Shown piece after piece: positions 1 through 6,999 of a DNA stretch of 33,256 nt (its first letter is position 1; every line of letters begins with the position of its first letter). The position numbers and the translations under genes were made by a program. Source of the DNA: DUUI01 sp964345765 (lineage in GTDB: Bacteria > Bacillota_I > Bacilli_A > Erysipelotrichales > Erysipelotrichaceae); the NCBI GenBank assembly GCA_964345765.1, contig CAYFSJ010000014.1:1-33256 (forward strand), in the 5' to 3' direction. Below the pieces are notes generated by a model. The model did no database searches and was not told where the DNA came from. It saw nothing but the letters and a program-made list of their open reading frames with translations.

Positions 1-824
1 TATCAGCAATTTATCCAAATAATGTTACTTTCAATAATATCTATAGAGCAAAAGGTGAAGTAATTCTTAGAGCTCTCAAAGAATTAGAAGGAAGAGATAT
101 AAAAGATCAAGAATTTGAATTTGTCTTAATGGACGAAGAAAAAACAGTTATCGAAACTGTCACCAATAACGCCTTAGGTGAAATCACCTTTACAGCCTTA
201 GAATTTACTCAAGATGATGTTGGAAAAGAATTCAAATATGTTCTAGCAGAAGTCGTTGGTGAAGAAAAAGGAATGAGCTACGATACAACTCAACATGAAA
301 TTACGATTAAAGTCGTTGATTCAAGAGAGGGTGTCGTTGATATCGAAGTGATCCATGAAAGTGATTTAGTCTTTGTTAACAGTTATTCTATCCCTAAAGA
401 TGGAATCGTTAAAGCAAGTAAAGAATGGATCAACAAAGAGGATGATCATCCAACTATTTGGTTCAAACTTTATCGTCAACTAGAAAAACAAGAAGCAGTC
501 GAAGTACCAGAAGCAGAAATAATGAAACTTGAAGATGGTACAACCTCAGTCACTTGGGAAAATCTAGAAATGATAGATATTGACGGAAATGAATATATCT
601 TTAGTGTTAGAGAAGTTGACCAAGATGGTAACGATTATGTTCCAGAAAATTATGAGAAGGTAGAGAGCGGTCTGAAAGTAGTCAATACTTATATTGAACC
701 TGTCAAACCTCCAAAACTTCCAGATACTGGAACACAACAAAACTACTACCAGTTCTTAGGAATGGCAGTCGTAGCCGGTGGATTACTAATTCTGTCCAAA
801 CGTAAAAAAGAGGAAGAAGAATAA
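1..824 (+). CDS. LPXTG-anchored surface protein with isopeptide-type (FctA/Cna_B) domains, 5' end outside window
   Basis: The open frame runs from the left edge (codon phase starts at base 3) without a stop, so the ATG at 129 is internal and the N-terminus and signal peptide are missing. About 273 residues are visible. The first part resembles the streptococcal pilin-type isopeptide domain (FctA/Spy0128-like): a lysine strand LRALKELEGRDIKD and a closing Asn strand VFVNSY. A Cna_B-like domain follows, with Lys in VKASKEW, a possible catalytic Glu in SVREVD and Asn in VVNTY. The C-terminus is a standard sortase signal: LPDTG at bases 717-731, a hydrophobic stretch and an RKK-plus-acidic tail. 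In such families sortase joins the Thr to peptidoglycan or to another pilin subunit. The domain reading is by motif; whether it is a pilin or a monomeric adhesin cannot be told from this fragment. Confidence 0.85.
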   Translation, partial: SAIYPNNVTFNNIYRAKGEVILRALKELEGRDIKDQEFEFVLMDEEKTVIETVTNNALGEITFTALEFTQDDVGKEFKYVLAEVVGEEKGMSYDTTQHEITIKVVDSREGVVDIEVIHESDLVFVNSYSIPKDGIVKASKEWINKEDDHPTIWFKLYRQLEKQEAVEVPEAEIMKLEDGTTSVTWENLEMIDIDGNEYIFSVREVDQDGNDYVPENYEKVESGLKVVNTYIEPVKPPKLPDTGTQQNYYQFLGMAVVAGGLLILSKRKKEEEE

Positions 825-839
825 TTTATCCCTTTAATA

Positions 840-863
840 GGAGAGTGAGATAACTCACTCTCC
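840..863. repeat. Perfect 10-bp inverted repeat without a T-tract
   Basis: GGAGAGTGAG (840-849) and CTCACTCTCC (854-863) form a perfect 10-bp hairpin with an ATAA loop, 16 bases after the surface-protein stop. No U-run follows on the plus strand, so it is not a standard terminator alone. It probably stabilises the 3' end of the mRNA or acts together with the terminator immediately downstream. Confidence 0.6.
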
Positions 864-871
864 ATAAATAT

Positions 872-909
872 AAAAGATGATTCAGTTTATAACTTCTGAA
901 TCATCTTTT
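872..909. terminator. Bidirectional intrinsic terminator between convergent genes
   Basis: AAAAGATGATTCAG (872-885) pairs with CTGAATCATCTTTT (896-909), followed by more T on the plus strand and preceded by A-runs that become U-runs on the minus strand. It can end both the surface-protein transcript and the convergent kinase-like transcript. The right arm lies inside the last codons of the minus-strand gene. Confidence 0.85.
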
Positions 910-1705
910 TTAATTGGTCATACTTTGTTTCAGCAATCTCTTTGTAAATAGGTTCTCTCAAGATGCTATACTGCATCTGAGCCCACTGACACCATAGTAA
1001 GTCATGAACAGACTCAAAGACATCTAAATCATGTTGTAATTGTTGAGTGATAGAACATTGAAAATATGCTTCAAAGAATAGCTTCCGAATATGTTTGTTA
1101 TAAATACTATTCTCTGTAAGCAGCGATAATAAATCAAAATAAGGATGGTTATCACAAGCATACTCATAATCAATCAAATAAATTTCATCATTATACTCAA
1201 TCACATTTCCATTGACTAAATCATTATGACAAAGTACTCGCTCACTAAATTTATCTAACTCCTCTAAAACAAATTCATAGTCCTCTAATGGAAACAATTG
1301 ATGTATAGTCTTTTCTTTAAAAGTAAGGTATTTTTGTTTGGTATTAAAATCAACATTGGTTTTAGGATATTGATGAAGTTGTCTAATCTTCTTAGCAATT
1401 TGTGGTAAGGCCTTCACTAAATCTAGTTCATCTAAATGTTTGATGTTCTTTAAATACGGACTAATCTTTATGCCAGTCTCAGGATCAATTGAAACATAAG
1501 GTAAATTAATATTAGAATCCTTAATCGTCTCATGAATTTGTCTTTCAAGCTCATAATCAAAAATATCATGATTATGAGCATAAGGAATCCTCACAAAAAA
1601 TTGTTTGTTATTCTCTAAAGTAACTATATAGTTTTGATTAGTCAAACCTAAATCTGTTTTCTCTTTTCTAAGTATCTTTTCATTAAAGCTAGTCGTTTTA
1701 AACAT
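887..1705 (-). CDS. Choline/ethanolamine kinase-like (LicA/APH family) phosphotransferase
   Basis: A 272-residue protein of the aminoglycoside phosphotransferase/choline kinase fold. The N-terminal lobe has GLTNQNYIVTL (about residues 20-30), like the GLTN-Y start of LicA-type choline kinases. The catalytic loop is H160-N-D162 with N167, and the metal-binding motif is LIDYEYA with D179. The family phosphorylates choline, ethanolamine or a similar small alcohol; the substrate cannot be read from sequence. An open frame extends upstream to 1933, but that part lies antisense to rdgB and has no family similarity, so I start at the ATG at 1705. No Shine-Dalgarno precedes this ATG, and a TATGAT box ends six bases upstream, so the message may be leaderless. 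It is transcribed alone, diverging from rdgB, and ends at a shared terminator. Confidence 0.75.
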   Translation of the reverse strand: MFKTTSFNEKILRKEKTDLGLTNQNYIVTLENNKQFFVRIPYAHNHDIFDYELERQIHETIKDSNINLPYVSIDPETGIKISPYLKNIKHLDELDLVKALPQIAKKIRQLHQYPKTNVDFNTKQKYLTFKEKTIHQLFPLEDYEFVLEELDKFSERVLCHNDLVNGNVIEYNDEIYLIDYEYACDNHPYFDLLSLLTENSIYNKHIRKLFFEAYFQCSITQQLQHDLDVFESVHDLLWCQWAQMQYSILREPIYKEIAETKYDQLKKMIQKL

Positions 1706-1711
1706 GACATA

Positions 1712-1720
1712 ATCATAGCA
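1712..1720 (-). promoter_or_regulatory. Extended -10 promoter of the choline-kinase-like gene
   Basis: On the minus strand TGCTATGAT (1720 to 1712) is an extended -10 element. I see no good -35. Transcription would start at or within a base or two of the ATG at 1705, which suggests a leaderless mRNA. Confidence 0.45.
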
Positions 1721-1735
1721 TAAAAGCATCAATTT

Positions 1736-1744
1736 TGTTATGAT
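1736..1744 (+). promoter_or_regulatory. Extended -10 promoter of rdgB
   Basis: TGTTATGAT (1736-1744) fits TGN plus TATGAT. The -35 region is poor. Transcription would begin near 1751, leaving a short leader with a GAGGGG ribosome binding site at 1760-1765. Confidence 0.45.
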
Positions 1745-1769
1745 AGATGGGCAAAAAAAGAGGGGTAAT

Positions 1770-2354
1770 ATGAGACTAATCGTAGCAACACACAACAACC
1801 ATAAACTAGTTGAAATTCGAGAATTATTAGCACAAACCAACCTAGATATTGTCGGCCTAAAAGACTTAGACTTTGACTTTGACATTGAAGAGACAGGAGA
1901 GACATTCATCGACAACGCCCTAGTAAAAGCCAAGACAATTCAATCGTTTTATCCAAACGATATGATCTTAGCTGATGACTCAGGATTTAGTGTCTTAGCA
2001 CTCGACAATAAACCAGGGGTACAATCAGCTCGATTCTTAGGACACGACACACCAGACTATATTAAGAATCAAGAAATACTAAAATTAATGAAAAATGTCA
2101 CCAATCGAAAAGCAATGTTTGTTGCGGCCATGGCCATTCTCTATAAACAAAATGAGTTTGTCACCCAACAAGTGGTCTATGGGACCGTCGCCCAAGAACA
2201 AAGAGGGGCAGGGACCTTCGGTTATGACCCAATCTTTATTCCAGAATATTCCGATAAGACCTTTGCCCAAGATTTAGACTATAAATCAAAAGTATCCCAC
2301 AGAGCCAAAGCACTCAAAGAGATTATCAAATATGTTGAATATCTTACGCAGTAA
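1770..2354 (+). CDS. rdgB: RdgB/HAM1-family XTP/dITP diphosphatase
   Basis: A 194-residue nucleoside-triphosphate pyrophosphatase that removes deaminated purine nucleotides (dITP, XTP) from the pool before they enter DNA or RNA. Family motifs run in order: ATHNNHK at the N-terminus (nucleotide binding), ETGETFIDNALVKA, ADDSGFSV with the acidic metal ligands, GVQSARF, GTFGYDPIF and the C-terminal SHRAKAL. Length is normal. The ATG at 1770 is chosen because the protein then starts MRLIVATHNN, as in homologues, and has GAGGGG five bases upstream; an in-frame ATG at 1740 would add ten unrelated residues. It overlaps the next gene by 23 bases, which suggests coupled translation. Confidence 0.93.
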   Translation: MRLIVATHNNHKLVEIRELLAQTNLDIVGLKDLDFDFDIEETGETFIDNALVKAKTIQSFYPNDMILADDSGFSVLALDNKPGVQSARFLGHDTPDYIKNQEILKLMKNVTNRKAMFVAAMAILYKQNEFVTQQVVYGTVAQEQRGAGTFGYDPIFIPEYSDKTFAQDLDYKSKVSHRAKALKEIIKYVEYLTQ

Positions 2355-3525
2355 AAAGATCAACTGGATTTGGTGCACCAGTTTATTCTTCGTTATTATT
2401 TTAGGCTCCATCTTTTTCCATAGTTTTAACCGCTCTTTTTATCATACACAATACACTAAATTAGAGACAGCCCAAACAATTGGCATTAGTGAAAGTGAAC
2501 TCGACACCGCCACAGGAGTCCTTTTAGACTATATCGTCGATCATCGTGATGATTTAGATTATCAATTAGAATCAGGCGAACCCATGTTCAACCAAAGAGA
2601 AATAGACCATATGGTCGATGTTAAAAATCTGTATTTAGCAGCCCAGTCGTTCTTCATTATTTCTCTAGTTGTCTTTATCGCTTTAAGTATCTACTACTTT
2701 ATAAAACTTAATCGAAACGAGTTTCAATTTACCTTCAAACAATCCTTTCGACACAGCTTTATGATTTTTGGCTTAGTCTTAGGCGCATTAGGACTCTACG
2801 CACTCATTGATTTCTCAGGTTTTTGGACCAATTTCCATCATGTTTTCTTTAGAAACGATCTATGGTTATTAAACCCAGCCACCGATCGACTTATTCAAAT
2901 GGTCCCATTACCATTCTTTACCCAATTAGTCTTTCGAATCCTATTCACAATAATAATCATAGTGATTCTACTCACTTTATTAAGTTTATTTAACAGTAAT
3001 AAAAATGCTAGTCAAGTTCACATCGTCTTATATGAACCTGAGATACCACAAAATACAGGTAATATCATGCGCACAGCCATGGCCACAGGCGCCCATCTTC
3101 ATCTGATTGAACCCTTAGGTTTTGTCTACGATGAAAAGCGCGTCAAACGCTCAGGATTAGACTATATCGACCAATTAGATTTAACCATCCACACCGATTG
3201 GCAAGAATTCTTAGAAAATGCCGAAGGTGATCTCTACTTTGTCACAAGATATGGAGAAAAGAGTCACAGTGACTTCAAATATCCAACCAAAAGTAAAAAC
3301 ATCTATTTAGTCTTTGGTAAAGAAAGTACAGGCATTCCCTTGGAAATATTAAGCTCTCACCTAGAGAGTTGTATGAGACTACCCATGGTCAAAGAAGCGC
3401 GCTCACTAAACTTAGCCAATAGTGTTGCTGTGGTTGTCTATGAAGTCAAAAGACAGCTCAATTATCAAGATTTATCCTTAGTCGAAACTCAAAAAGGAGC
3501 TGACTGGCTTAGAAGACATCAATAG
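2332..3525 (+). CDS. Fusion: DUF1461-like membrane domain + TrmL tRNA wobble 2'-O-methyltransferase
   Basis: A single 397-residue frame joins two proteins that are usually separate. Residues 1-221 look like the TIGR01906/DUF1461 integral membrane family: four hydrophobic segments (about 11-30, 101-126, 143-163, 197-221) and the IDHMVDVKNL motif before the second. Residues 228-380 are a complete TrmL (SPOUT class), which methylates the ribose of the wobble nucleotide of certain tRNA-Leu using SAM: VLYEPEIPQNTGNIMRT, HLIEPLGF, VFGKESTGIP and ARSLNLANSVAVVVYE. No in-frame Met with a ribosome binding site lies at the junction (about base 3013), so separate translation of TrmL is unlikely. The fusion would tether the enzyme to the inner face of the membrane. 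The gene overlaps rdgB by 23 bases; its own ribosome binding site is weak. Confidence 0.85.
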   Translation: MLNILRSKKINWIWCTSLFFVIILGSIFFHSFNRSFYHTQYTKLETAQTIGISESELDTATGVLLDYIVDHRDDLDYQLESGEPMFNQREIDHMVDVKNLYLAAQSFFIISLVVFIALSIYYFIKLNRNEFQFTFKQSFRHSFMIFGLVLGALGLYALIDFSGFWTNFHHVFFRNDLWLLNPATDRLIQMVPLPFFTQLVFRILFTIIIIVILLTLLSLFNSNKNASQVHIVLYEPEIPQNTGNIMRTAMATGAHLHLIEPLGFVYDEKRVKRSGLDYIDQLDLTIHTDWQEFLENAEGDLYFVTRYGEKSHSDFKYPTKSKNIYLVFGKESTGIPLEILSSHLESCMRLPMVKEARSLNLANSVAVVVYEVKRQLNYQDLSLVETQKGADWLRRHQ

Positions 3526-3534
3526 TCACTTTAG

Positions 3535-3563
3535 TTTAAAATTAATCAACAGTTTAGTATAAT
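3535..3563 (+). promoter_or_regulatory. Promoter of the RidA-family gene
   Basis: TTTAAA (3535-3540), a 17-base spacer, then a perfect TATAAT (3558-3563). A strong AAAGGAGG ribosome binding site follows at 3576-3583. Confidence 0.75.
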
Positions 3564-3589
3564 GACACATATTGTAAAGGAGGAAAGAC

Positions 3590-4069
3590 ATGATCTCAAA
3601 ATCAATCACATCAAACGATGCGCCAGTTGGACACGGTCCATTTAGTCCAGCGTTAAAACTAGGTGATTTTGTGTTTGTCTCTGGACAATTACCAATTGAT
3701 CAAGATAACCATGTCGTGGGTGAAAGCGTCGCAGAACAATCCATGCAAGTTATCCGAAATATATTAGCACTCTTATCAGAAATTGATTTAGAATTACGAC
3801 ACATTGTCAAGACAACTATTTATATCCATGATCACAAGAAAATCGAAGAATTCGATCAAATTTACGCCACATATTTCTCTCAACCTTACCCAGCTAGAAC
3901 GGTAATCGAAGTGAAAGAGATGGCCTACGGAGCTAAAGTCGCCATCGATTGTATCGCCATGGACACCTTAGCCTACGAAGCACAATTCGCTAAAGAAAAC
4001 CAATGGGACGATATACCAGAACATGACTGCGCAAATTGTCCAGATGGTTCTTGTTTCGATTGTCTATAA
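3590..4069 (+). CDS. RidA/YjgF-family protein with a four-cysteine C-terminal tail
   Basis: Residues 1-125 are a RidA (YjgF/YER057c/UK114) domain; family members with the active-site arginine hydrolyse reactive enamine/imine intermediates made by PLP enzymes such as serine/threonine dehydratases. That arginine is present (PARTVIEV, R103) with SGQLPID. The position usually held by Glu near the C-terminus appears as Asp (AIDCIAM, D120), so activity is not certain. Most RidA proteins stop near residue 130. This one continues to 159 and ends with C147-x2-C150-x4-C155-x2-C158, a possible metal or redox site (bases 4028-4066). It has its own promoter and terminator and so appears monocistronic. An L-serine dehydratase, a possible source of RidA substrate, is encoded at 24.4 kb. 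Confidence 0.85.
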   Translation: MISKSITSNDAPVGHGPFSPALKLGDFVFVSGQLPIDQDNHVVGESVAEQSMQVIRNILALLSEIDLELRHIVKTTIYIHDHKKIEEFDQIYATYFSQPYPARTVIEVKEMAYGAKVAIDCIAMDTLAYEAQFAKENQWDDIPEHDCANCPDGSCFDCL

Positions 4070-4081
4070 AAGTTAGAATAG

Positions 4082-4107
4082 AAGGGTAGTCAAACTACTC
4101 TTTTTTT
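4082..4107 (+). terminator. Intrinsic terminator after the RidA-family gene
   Basis: AAGGGTAGT (4082-4090) pairs with ACTACTCTT (4094-4102; one G-U pair), followed by a seven-T run. The yitT-like gene begins 15 bases later, so its expression needs read-through or another promoter that I do not see. Confidence 0.85.
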
Positions 4108-4121
4108 CATAAGGAGAAACA

Positions 4122-4985
4122 ATGCAACAAAATCAACAAGCGTTATTCAAATCAATTATCTTAGTAATCCTCTCCGCTGTATTATCCTCCATCGCCATCC
4201 ACGGCTTTGTTAATCCAGCAAACCTATTTCCAGCAGGTTTTTTAGGCATCTCTAAGTTAATCAGCGATATTCTAGGAAGTTATCTCAACTTCAATATCCC
4301 ATATCTATTCATCTACTTTGTCCTACAAATACTCTTAACCTTACTGGTTATCCGCTTAATCGGAAAACGATTCGCCATGTTAACCGTCATTCAATTTACT
4401 CTAGTCTCTCTCTCCAGTTTAGTTGTCCCAGACTTTATGTTAGTCGATGACCGTATCTTACTCGTCTTATTTGGTGGGACGCTCTCAGGCATCTCCTCCA
4501 TCTTAGCCCTAAAAGCACACGCCTGTTCAGGAGGAACAGACTATATCGCCATTTATTTCCAAAACACAAAACCTGATTTTCCAATCTGGGATTATGTGAT
4601 GTTCAGTAACTGGACACTCTTATTTATCGCAGGCTTACTCTTTGGATGGGAAGCATCCCTCTACTCCATGATCTTTCAATTTGTCGCCACAATGATCATC
4701 AATAATATGGACTCGCGAAATAAACTTAAAGGACTCTATATTATTACCGACTCAGAAGATGACGTCGCCGAAGCCTTATTTAAACGCTTTAATAGAGGTA
4801 TCACCAAACTATGGGGAGAAGGAGCCTTCACCAAATCACCAAAAACAATGATGTTTATGGTCGTCAATTCTTTCGAAGTCGAAGAAGTCGTCAGAATCGT
4901 TATGTCCATAGACGAAAAAGCCTTTATTAACGTAACTAAAACAGAAAGGGTCGTTGGAAACTTTGTCCGACACAAGATAAAATAA
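4122..4985 (+). CDS. YitT-family membrane protein (DUF161 + DUF2179)
   Basis: A 287-residue protein. About five or six hydrophobic segments fill residues 10-200, with the family hallmark ACSGGTDYIA in the middle. A soluble C-terminal DUF2179 domain (about 205-287) starts at KGLYIITDSEDDV and has AFTKSPKTMMFMVV. YitT proteins are widespread in Bacillota and lack a firmly established function; transport has been proposed. The start has AAGGAG at 4111-4116. The stop TAA and the ATG of the next gene share one base (4985), so the two are almost certainly co-translated. Confidence 0.85.
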   Translation: MQQNQQALFKSIILVILSAVLSSIAIHGFVNPANLFPAGFLGISKLISDILGSYLNFNIPYLFIYFVLQILLTLLVIRLIGKRFAMLTVIQFTLVSLSSLVVPDFMLVDDRILLVLFGGTLSGISSILALKAHACSGGTDYIAIYFQNTKPDFPIWDYVMFSNWTLLFIAGLLFGWEASLYSMIFQFVATMIINNMDSRNKLKGLYIITDSEDDVAEALFKRFNRGITKLWGEGAFTKSPKTMMFMVVNSFEVEEVVRIVMSIDEKAFINVTKTERVVGNFVRHKIK

Positions 4986-5731
4986 TGACTAAAAAGATTC
5001 CTAATATCATCACTGAATTAAGAACCGACATTATCCATGTCCCAAAAATTATCTCAAAAGCCAGCGGCATTATTGTCCATGGTAGACGAATTAAATCAGC
5101 CGTCTTCACCACCGATATCGCCATCATCTTAAATAACAATGCGGACGCGGTCTTAGCCGTTTATCCCTTTACACCAAGCCCAGCTATTATTAAAAGCATT
5201 ATCGAAGTCACCACCATGCCAGTTTTTGCTGGTGTGGGAGGGGGCACGACCAAAGGTCCACGCTCCAGTCAAATTTCAATATTAGCCGAAGCATTCGGAG
5301 CTGCAGCCGTCGTCCTTAACGATCCAGCACCAGCAGCAACCCTAGCTTTAGTCAATCAATCAGTCGACTGTCCAATTATAACTACCGTCGTCAGCGAATA
5401 TGCTGATATAGAGGCAAGACTAGAAGCAGGAGCCGACATCATCAATGTTAGTGGTGGGAAAAACACTCCAAGAATTATCTCTAGAATTCGTGAACAATTC
5501 CCAGATGTTCCAATTCTAGCAACTGGTGGACCTACTGATGAAACAATTATGGCCGCAATTGAAGCAGGCGCCAACGCCATCACCTTTACACCACCAAGCA
5601 ATGGTGAACTGTTCAGACGCAAAATGGACAAATATCGTCAATACGCTGAACAAGAGTTTAAAGATGAACACGAAGGGTTAAATTTAGAAGAATTTGAACA
5701 AAGTCAAATGAACAAGAATCTTGACAAATAA
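4985..5731 (+). CDS. TIM-barrel (phosphate-binding fold) protein of unknown substrate
   Basis: A 248-residue soluble protein that reads as a beta/alpha barrel. Alternating short hydrophobic strands end in Gly- or Asp-rich turns: AVLAVYPFTPSP, VFAGVGGGTTKG, AAAVVLND, ADIINVSGGKN, and ILATGGPTDETIMAAIEAGANAI, which looks like the phosphate-binding turns of barrels such as ThiG or KDPG aldolase. Relatives tend to be labelled hydrolase or hypothetical, without strong evidence that I know of. It starts on the last base of the yitT-like stop codon. The -35 box of the metK promoter (5721-5726) lies inside its last codons. Composition is C-rich (GTC, GCC, ATC codons) like its neighbours. I do not assign a reaction. 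Confidence 0.7.
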   Translation: MTKKIPNIITELRTDIIHVPKIISKASGIIVHGRRIKSAVFTTDIAIILNNNADAVLAVYPFTPSPAIIKSIIEVTTMPVFAGVGGGTTKGPRSSQISILAEAFGAAAVVLNDPAPAATLALVNQSVDCPIITTVVSEYADIEARLEAGADIINVSGGKNTPRIISRIREQFPDVPILATGGPTDETIMAAIEAGANAITFTPPSNGELFRRKMDKYRQYAEQEFKDEHEGLNLEEFEQSQMNKNLDK

Positions 5732-5748
5732 ATCTTAGCCGTTATAAT
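5721..5748 (+). promoter_or_regulatory. Consensus promoter of metK
   Basis: TTGACA (5721-5726), 16-base spacer, TATAAT (5743-5748): both hexamers match the consensus. Transcription would start near 5755, at the first bases of the aptamer, so the riboswitch forms the very 5' end of the RNA. The -35 overlaps the end of the upstream gene. Confidence 0.88.
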
Positions 5749-5753
5749 TTTGT

Positions 5754-5884
5754 TTGTTATTAAGAGTTGAGGTAGAGAGTTAGCTCATTGACCTCATACC
5801 AACCCGTTAAGCCGGGTGGTCCAGCTAACATCGATAAGCAATCTGAAATTTCAATCAGCAGTCTTATCGGTTGCTGATTTTTTT
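5754..5884 (+). promoter_or_regulatory. SAM-I-clan riboswitch with terminator, compact form without P4
   Basis: Proposed structure, by eye. P1: TTG-TTAT (5754-5760) with ATAA-(G)-CAA (5834-5841). J1/2: AAGAG (5762-5766), as in SAM-I. P2a: TGAGGT (5768-5773)/ACCTCA (5791-5796). P2b: GAG/CTC (5777-5779/5784-5786), whose loop GTTAGC (5779-5784) can pair with GCTAAC (5824-5829), the SAM-I pseudoknot. P3: ACC-AA-CCCG (5798-5806) with CGGG-T-GGT (5813-5820), giving the AA/U internal loop that contacts SAM in SAM-I. There is no P4 between the pseudoknot strand and P1. Expression platform: CGATAAG (5832-5838) can pair with CTTATCG (5863-5869) as antiterminator; otherwise AATCAGCA (5853-5860)/TGCTGATT (5872-5879) plus T-run forms a terminator. 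High SAM should keep P1 closed and stop transcription of metK. Confidence 0.8.
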
Positions 5885-5904
5885 ATGGAAAGAAGGAAAG
5901 AAAC

Positions 5905-6999
5905 ATGTTCGTATTTACATCAGAAAGTGTGACCGACGGTCACCCAGATAAGGTCTGTGACCAAATAAGTGACGCCATCCTCGATGAAGCCATCAGACAA
6001 GATAAATACTCTAAAATGGCCGTCGAAGCCACTATCAAAGATAACTTCGTCTTAATCTATGGAGAAGCCAACACCAAAGCTCAAATCGACTATGAAACAA
6101 TCGCCAGAGCTGTCTTAGACGAAATTGGCTATACTGAACCTTTTGAATTTTTAATCAAAGTCTCAGGCCAATCTGAAGATATCTATCAAGCTGTTGCCTC
6201 CAATGTTATCTCAGCAGGGGACCAAGGGATTATGTTTGGTTTCGCCACTGACGAAACACCAGAGTACATGCCACTCACCATTCAATTAGCCCATCAATTA
6301 TCTTCACGCTTAAAAGAATTACGAAAAGAAATTAGTTGGATTAAACCTGATGGTAAAACACAAGTATCAGTTTTATACGATGATCATAATCAACCACAAT
6401 ATATTACTAATATTGTCATTTCAACCCAACATGAAGCTGGCATCACTCATCAAGAAATTGAAGAAACAATGATTAATGAAGTCATAAAAAAAGTTGTCGA
6501 CCCAAAATTCATTACAGATCAAACAACTTATACAATTAATCCAAGTGGACAATTTGTGATTGGTGGACCATACGGAGATAGTGGAACAACCGGACGTAAA
6601 ATCATTGTTGATACTTACGGTGGTATGGGACGCATTGGAGGAGGTTGTTTCTCATCCAAAGATCCAAGTAAAGTTGACCGCTCAGCCGCTTATTATGCTC
6701 GCTACGTAGCCAAAAGCATTGTCGCCAATGGACTAGCCAAACGCTGTGAAATTCAACTCTCTTACGCTATTGGTAAACAAACACCACAATCCCTTTATGT
6801 TAACGGTTATCAAACCTCTCAGTATAGTAACGAAGAACTCTTAGAAATTGTCAACCAAAACTTTGACTTCTCAGTCTATAACATTATCGAAGAACTCGAT
6901 TTACTAAGACCAATCTATCAACAGACATCCAATTTTGGACACTTCGGATATGCTGATTACCCATGGGAAAAAGTTAAAAAATTAAACTTCAATCTTTAG
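5905..6999 (+). CDS. metK: S-adenosylmethionine synthetase
   Basis: Makes SAM from methionine and ATP; a cytosolic multimeric enzyme. The 364-residue protein has the N-terminal TSESVTDGHPDK (catalytic His at H13) and CDQISDAILD with metal ligands. GDQGIMFGFATDET lies near residue 106, and GGPYGDSG-TTGRKIIVDTYGG leads into the glycine loop GGGCFSSKD (about 245-253), followed by KVDRSAAYYARYVAK. The C-terminus GHFGYADYPWEK is normal but ends about ten residues earlier than in E. coli. The loop has Ile (residue 244) where many homologues have His before GGG. The start ATG follows AAGAAGGAAAG. It is controlled by the upstream SAM-sensing leader. The last 18 bases overlap the convergent permease gene, and the terminator lies inside that gene. 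Confidence 0.96.
   Translation: MFVFTSESVTDGHPDKVCDQISDAILDEAIRQDKYSKMAVEATIKDNFVLIYGEANTKAQIDYETIARAVLDEIGYTEPFEFLIKVSGQSEDIYQAVASNVISAGDQGIMFGFATDETPEYMPLTIQLAHQLSSRLKELRKEISWIKPDGKTQVSVLYDDHNQPQYITNIVISTQHEAGITHQEIEETMINEVIKKVVDPKFITDQTTYTINPSGQFVIGGPYGDSGTTGRKIIVDTYGGMGRIGGGCFSSKDPSKVDRSAAYYARYVAKSIVANGLAKRCEIQLSYAIGKQTPQSLYVNGYQTSQYSNEELLEIVNQNFDFSVYNIIEELDLLRPIYQQTSNFGHFGYADYPWEKVKKLNFNL

Noticed and set aside
1706..1933. Upstream extension of the choline-kinase-like gene
   Set aside because: The open frame continues, but it is antisense to the strongly conserved start of rdgB and has no kinase similarity; homologues begin near the ATG at 1705.
5754..5884. SMK-box (SAM-III) or T-box upstream of metK
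   Set aside because: GGGTGGT at 5814-5820 resembles a T-box core, but it is one arm of a closed P3 stem and no specifier stem is present. The SAM-III fold and its ribosome-binding-site pairing are also absent; the SAM-I features fit better.
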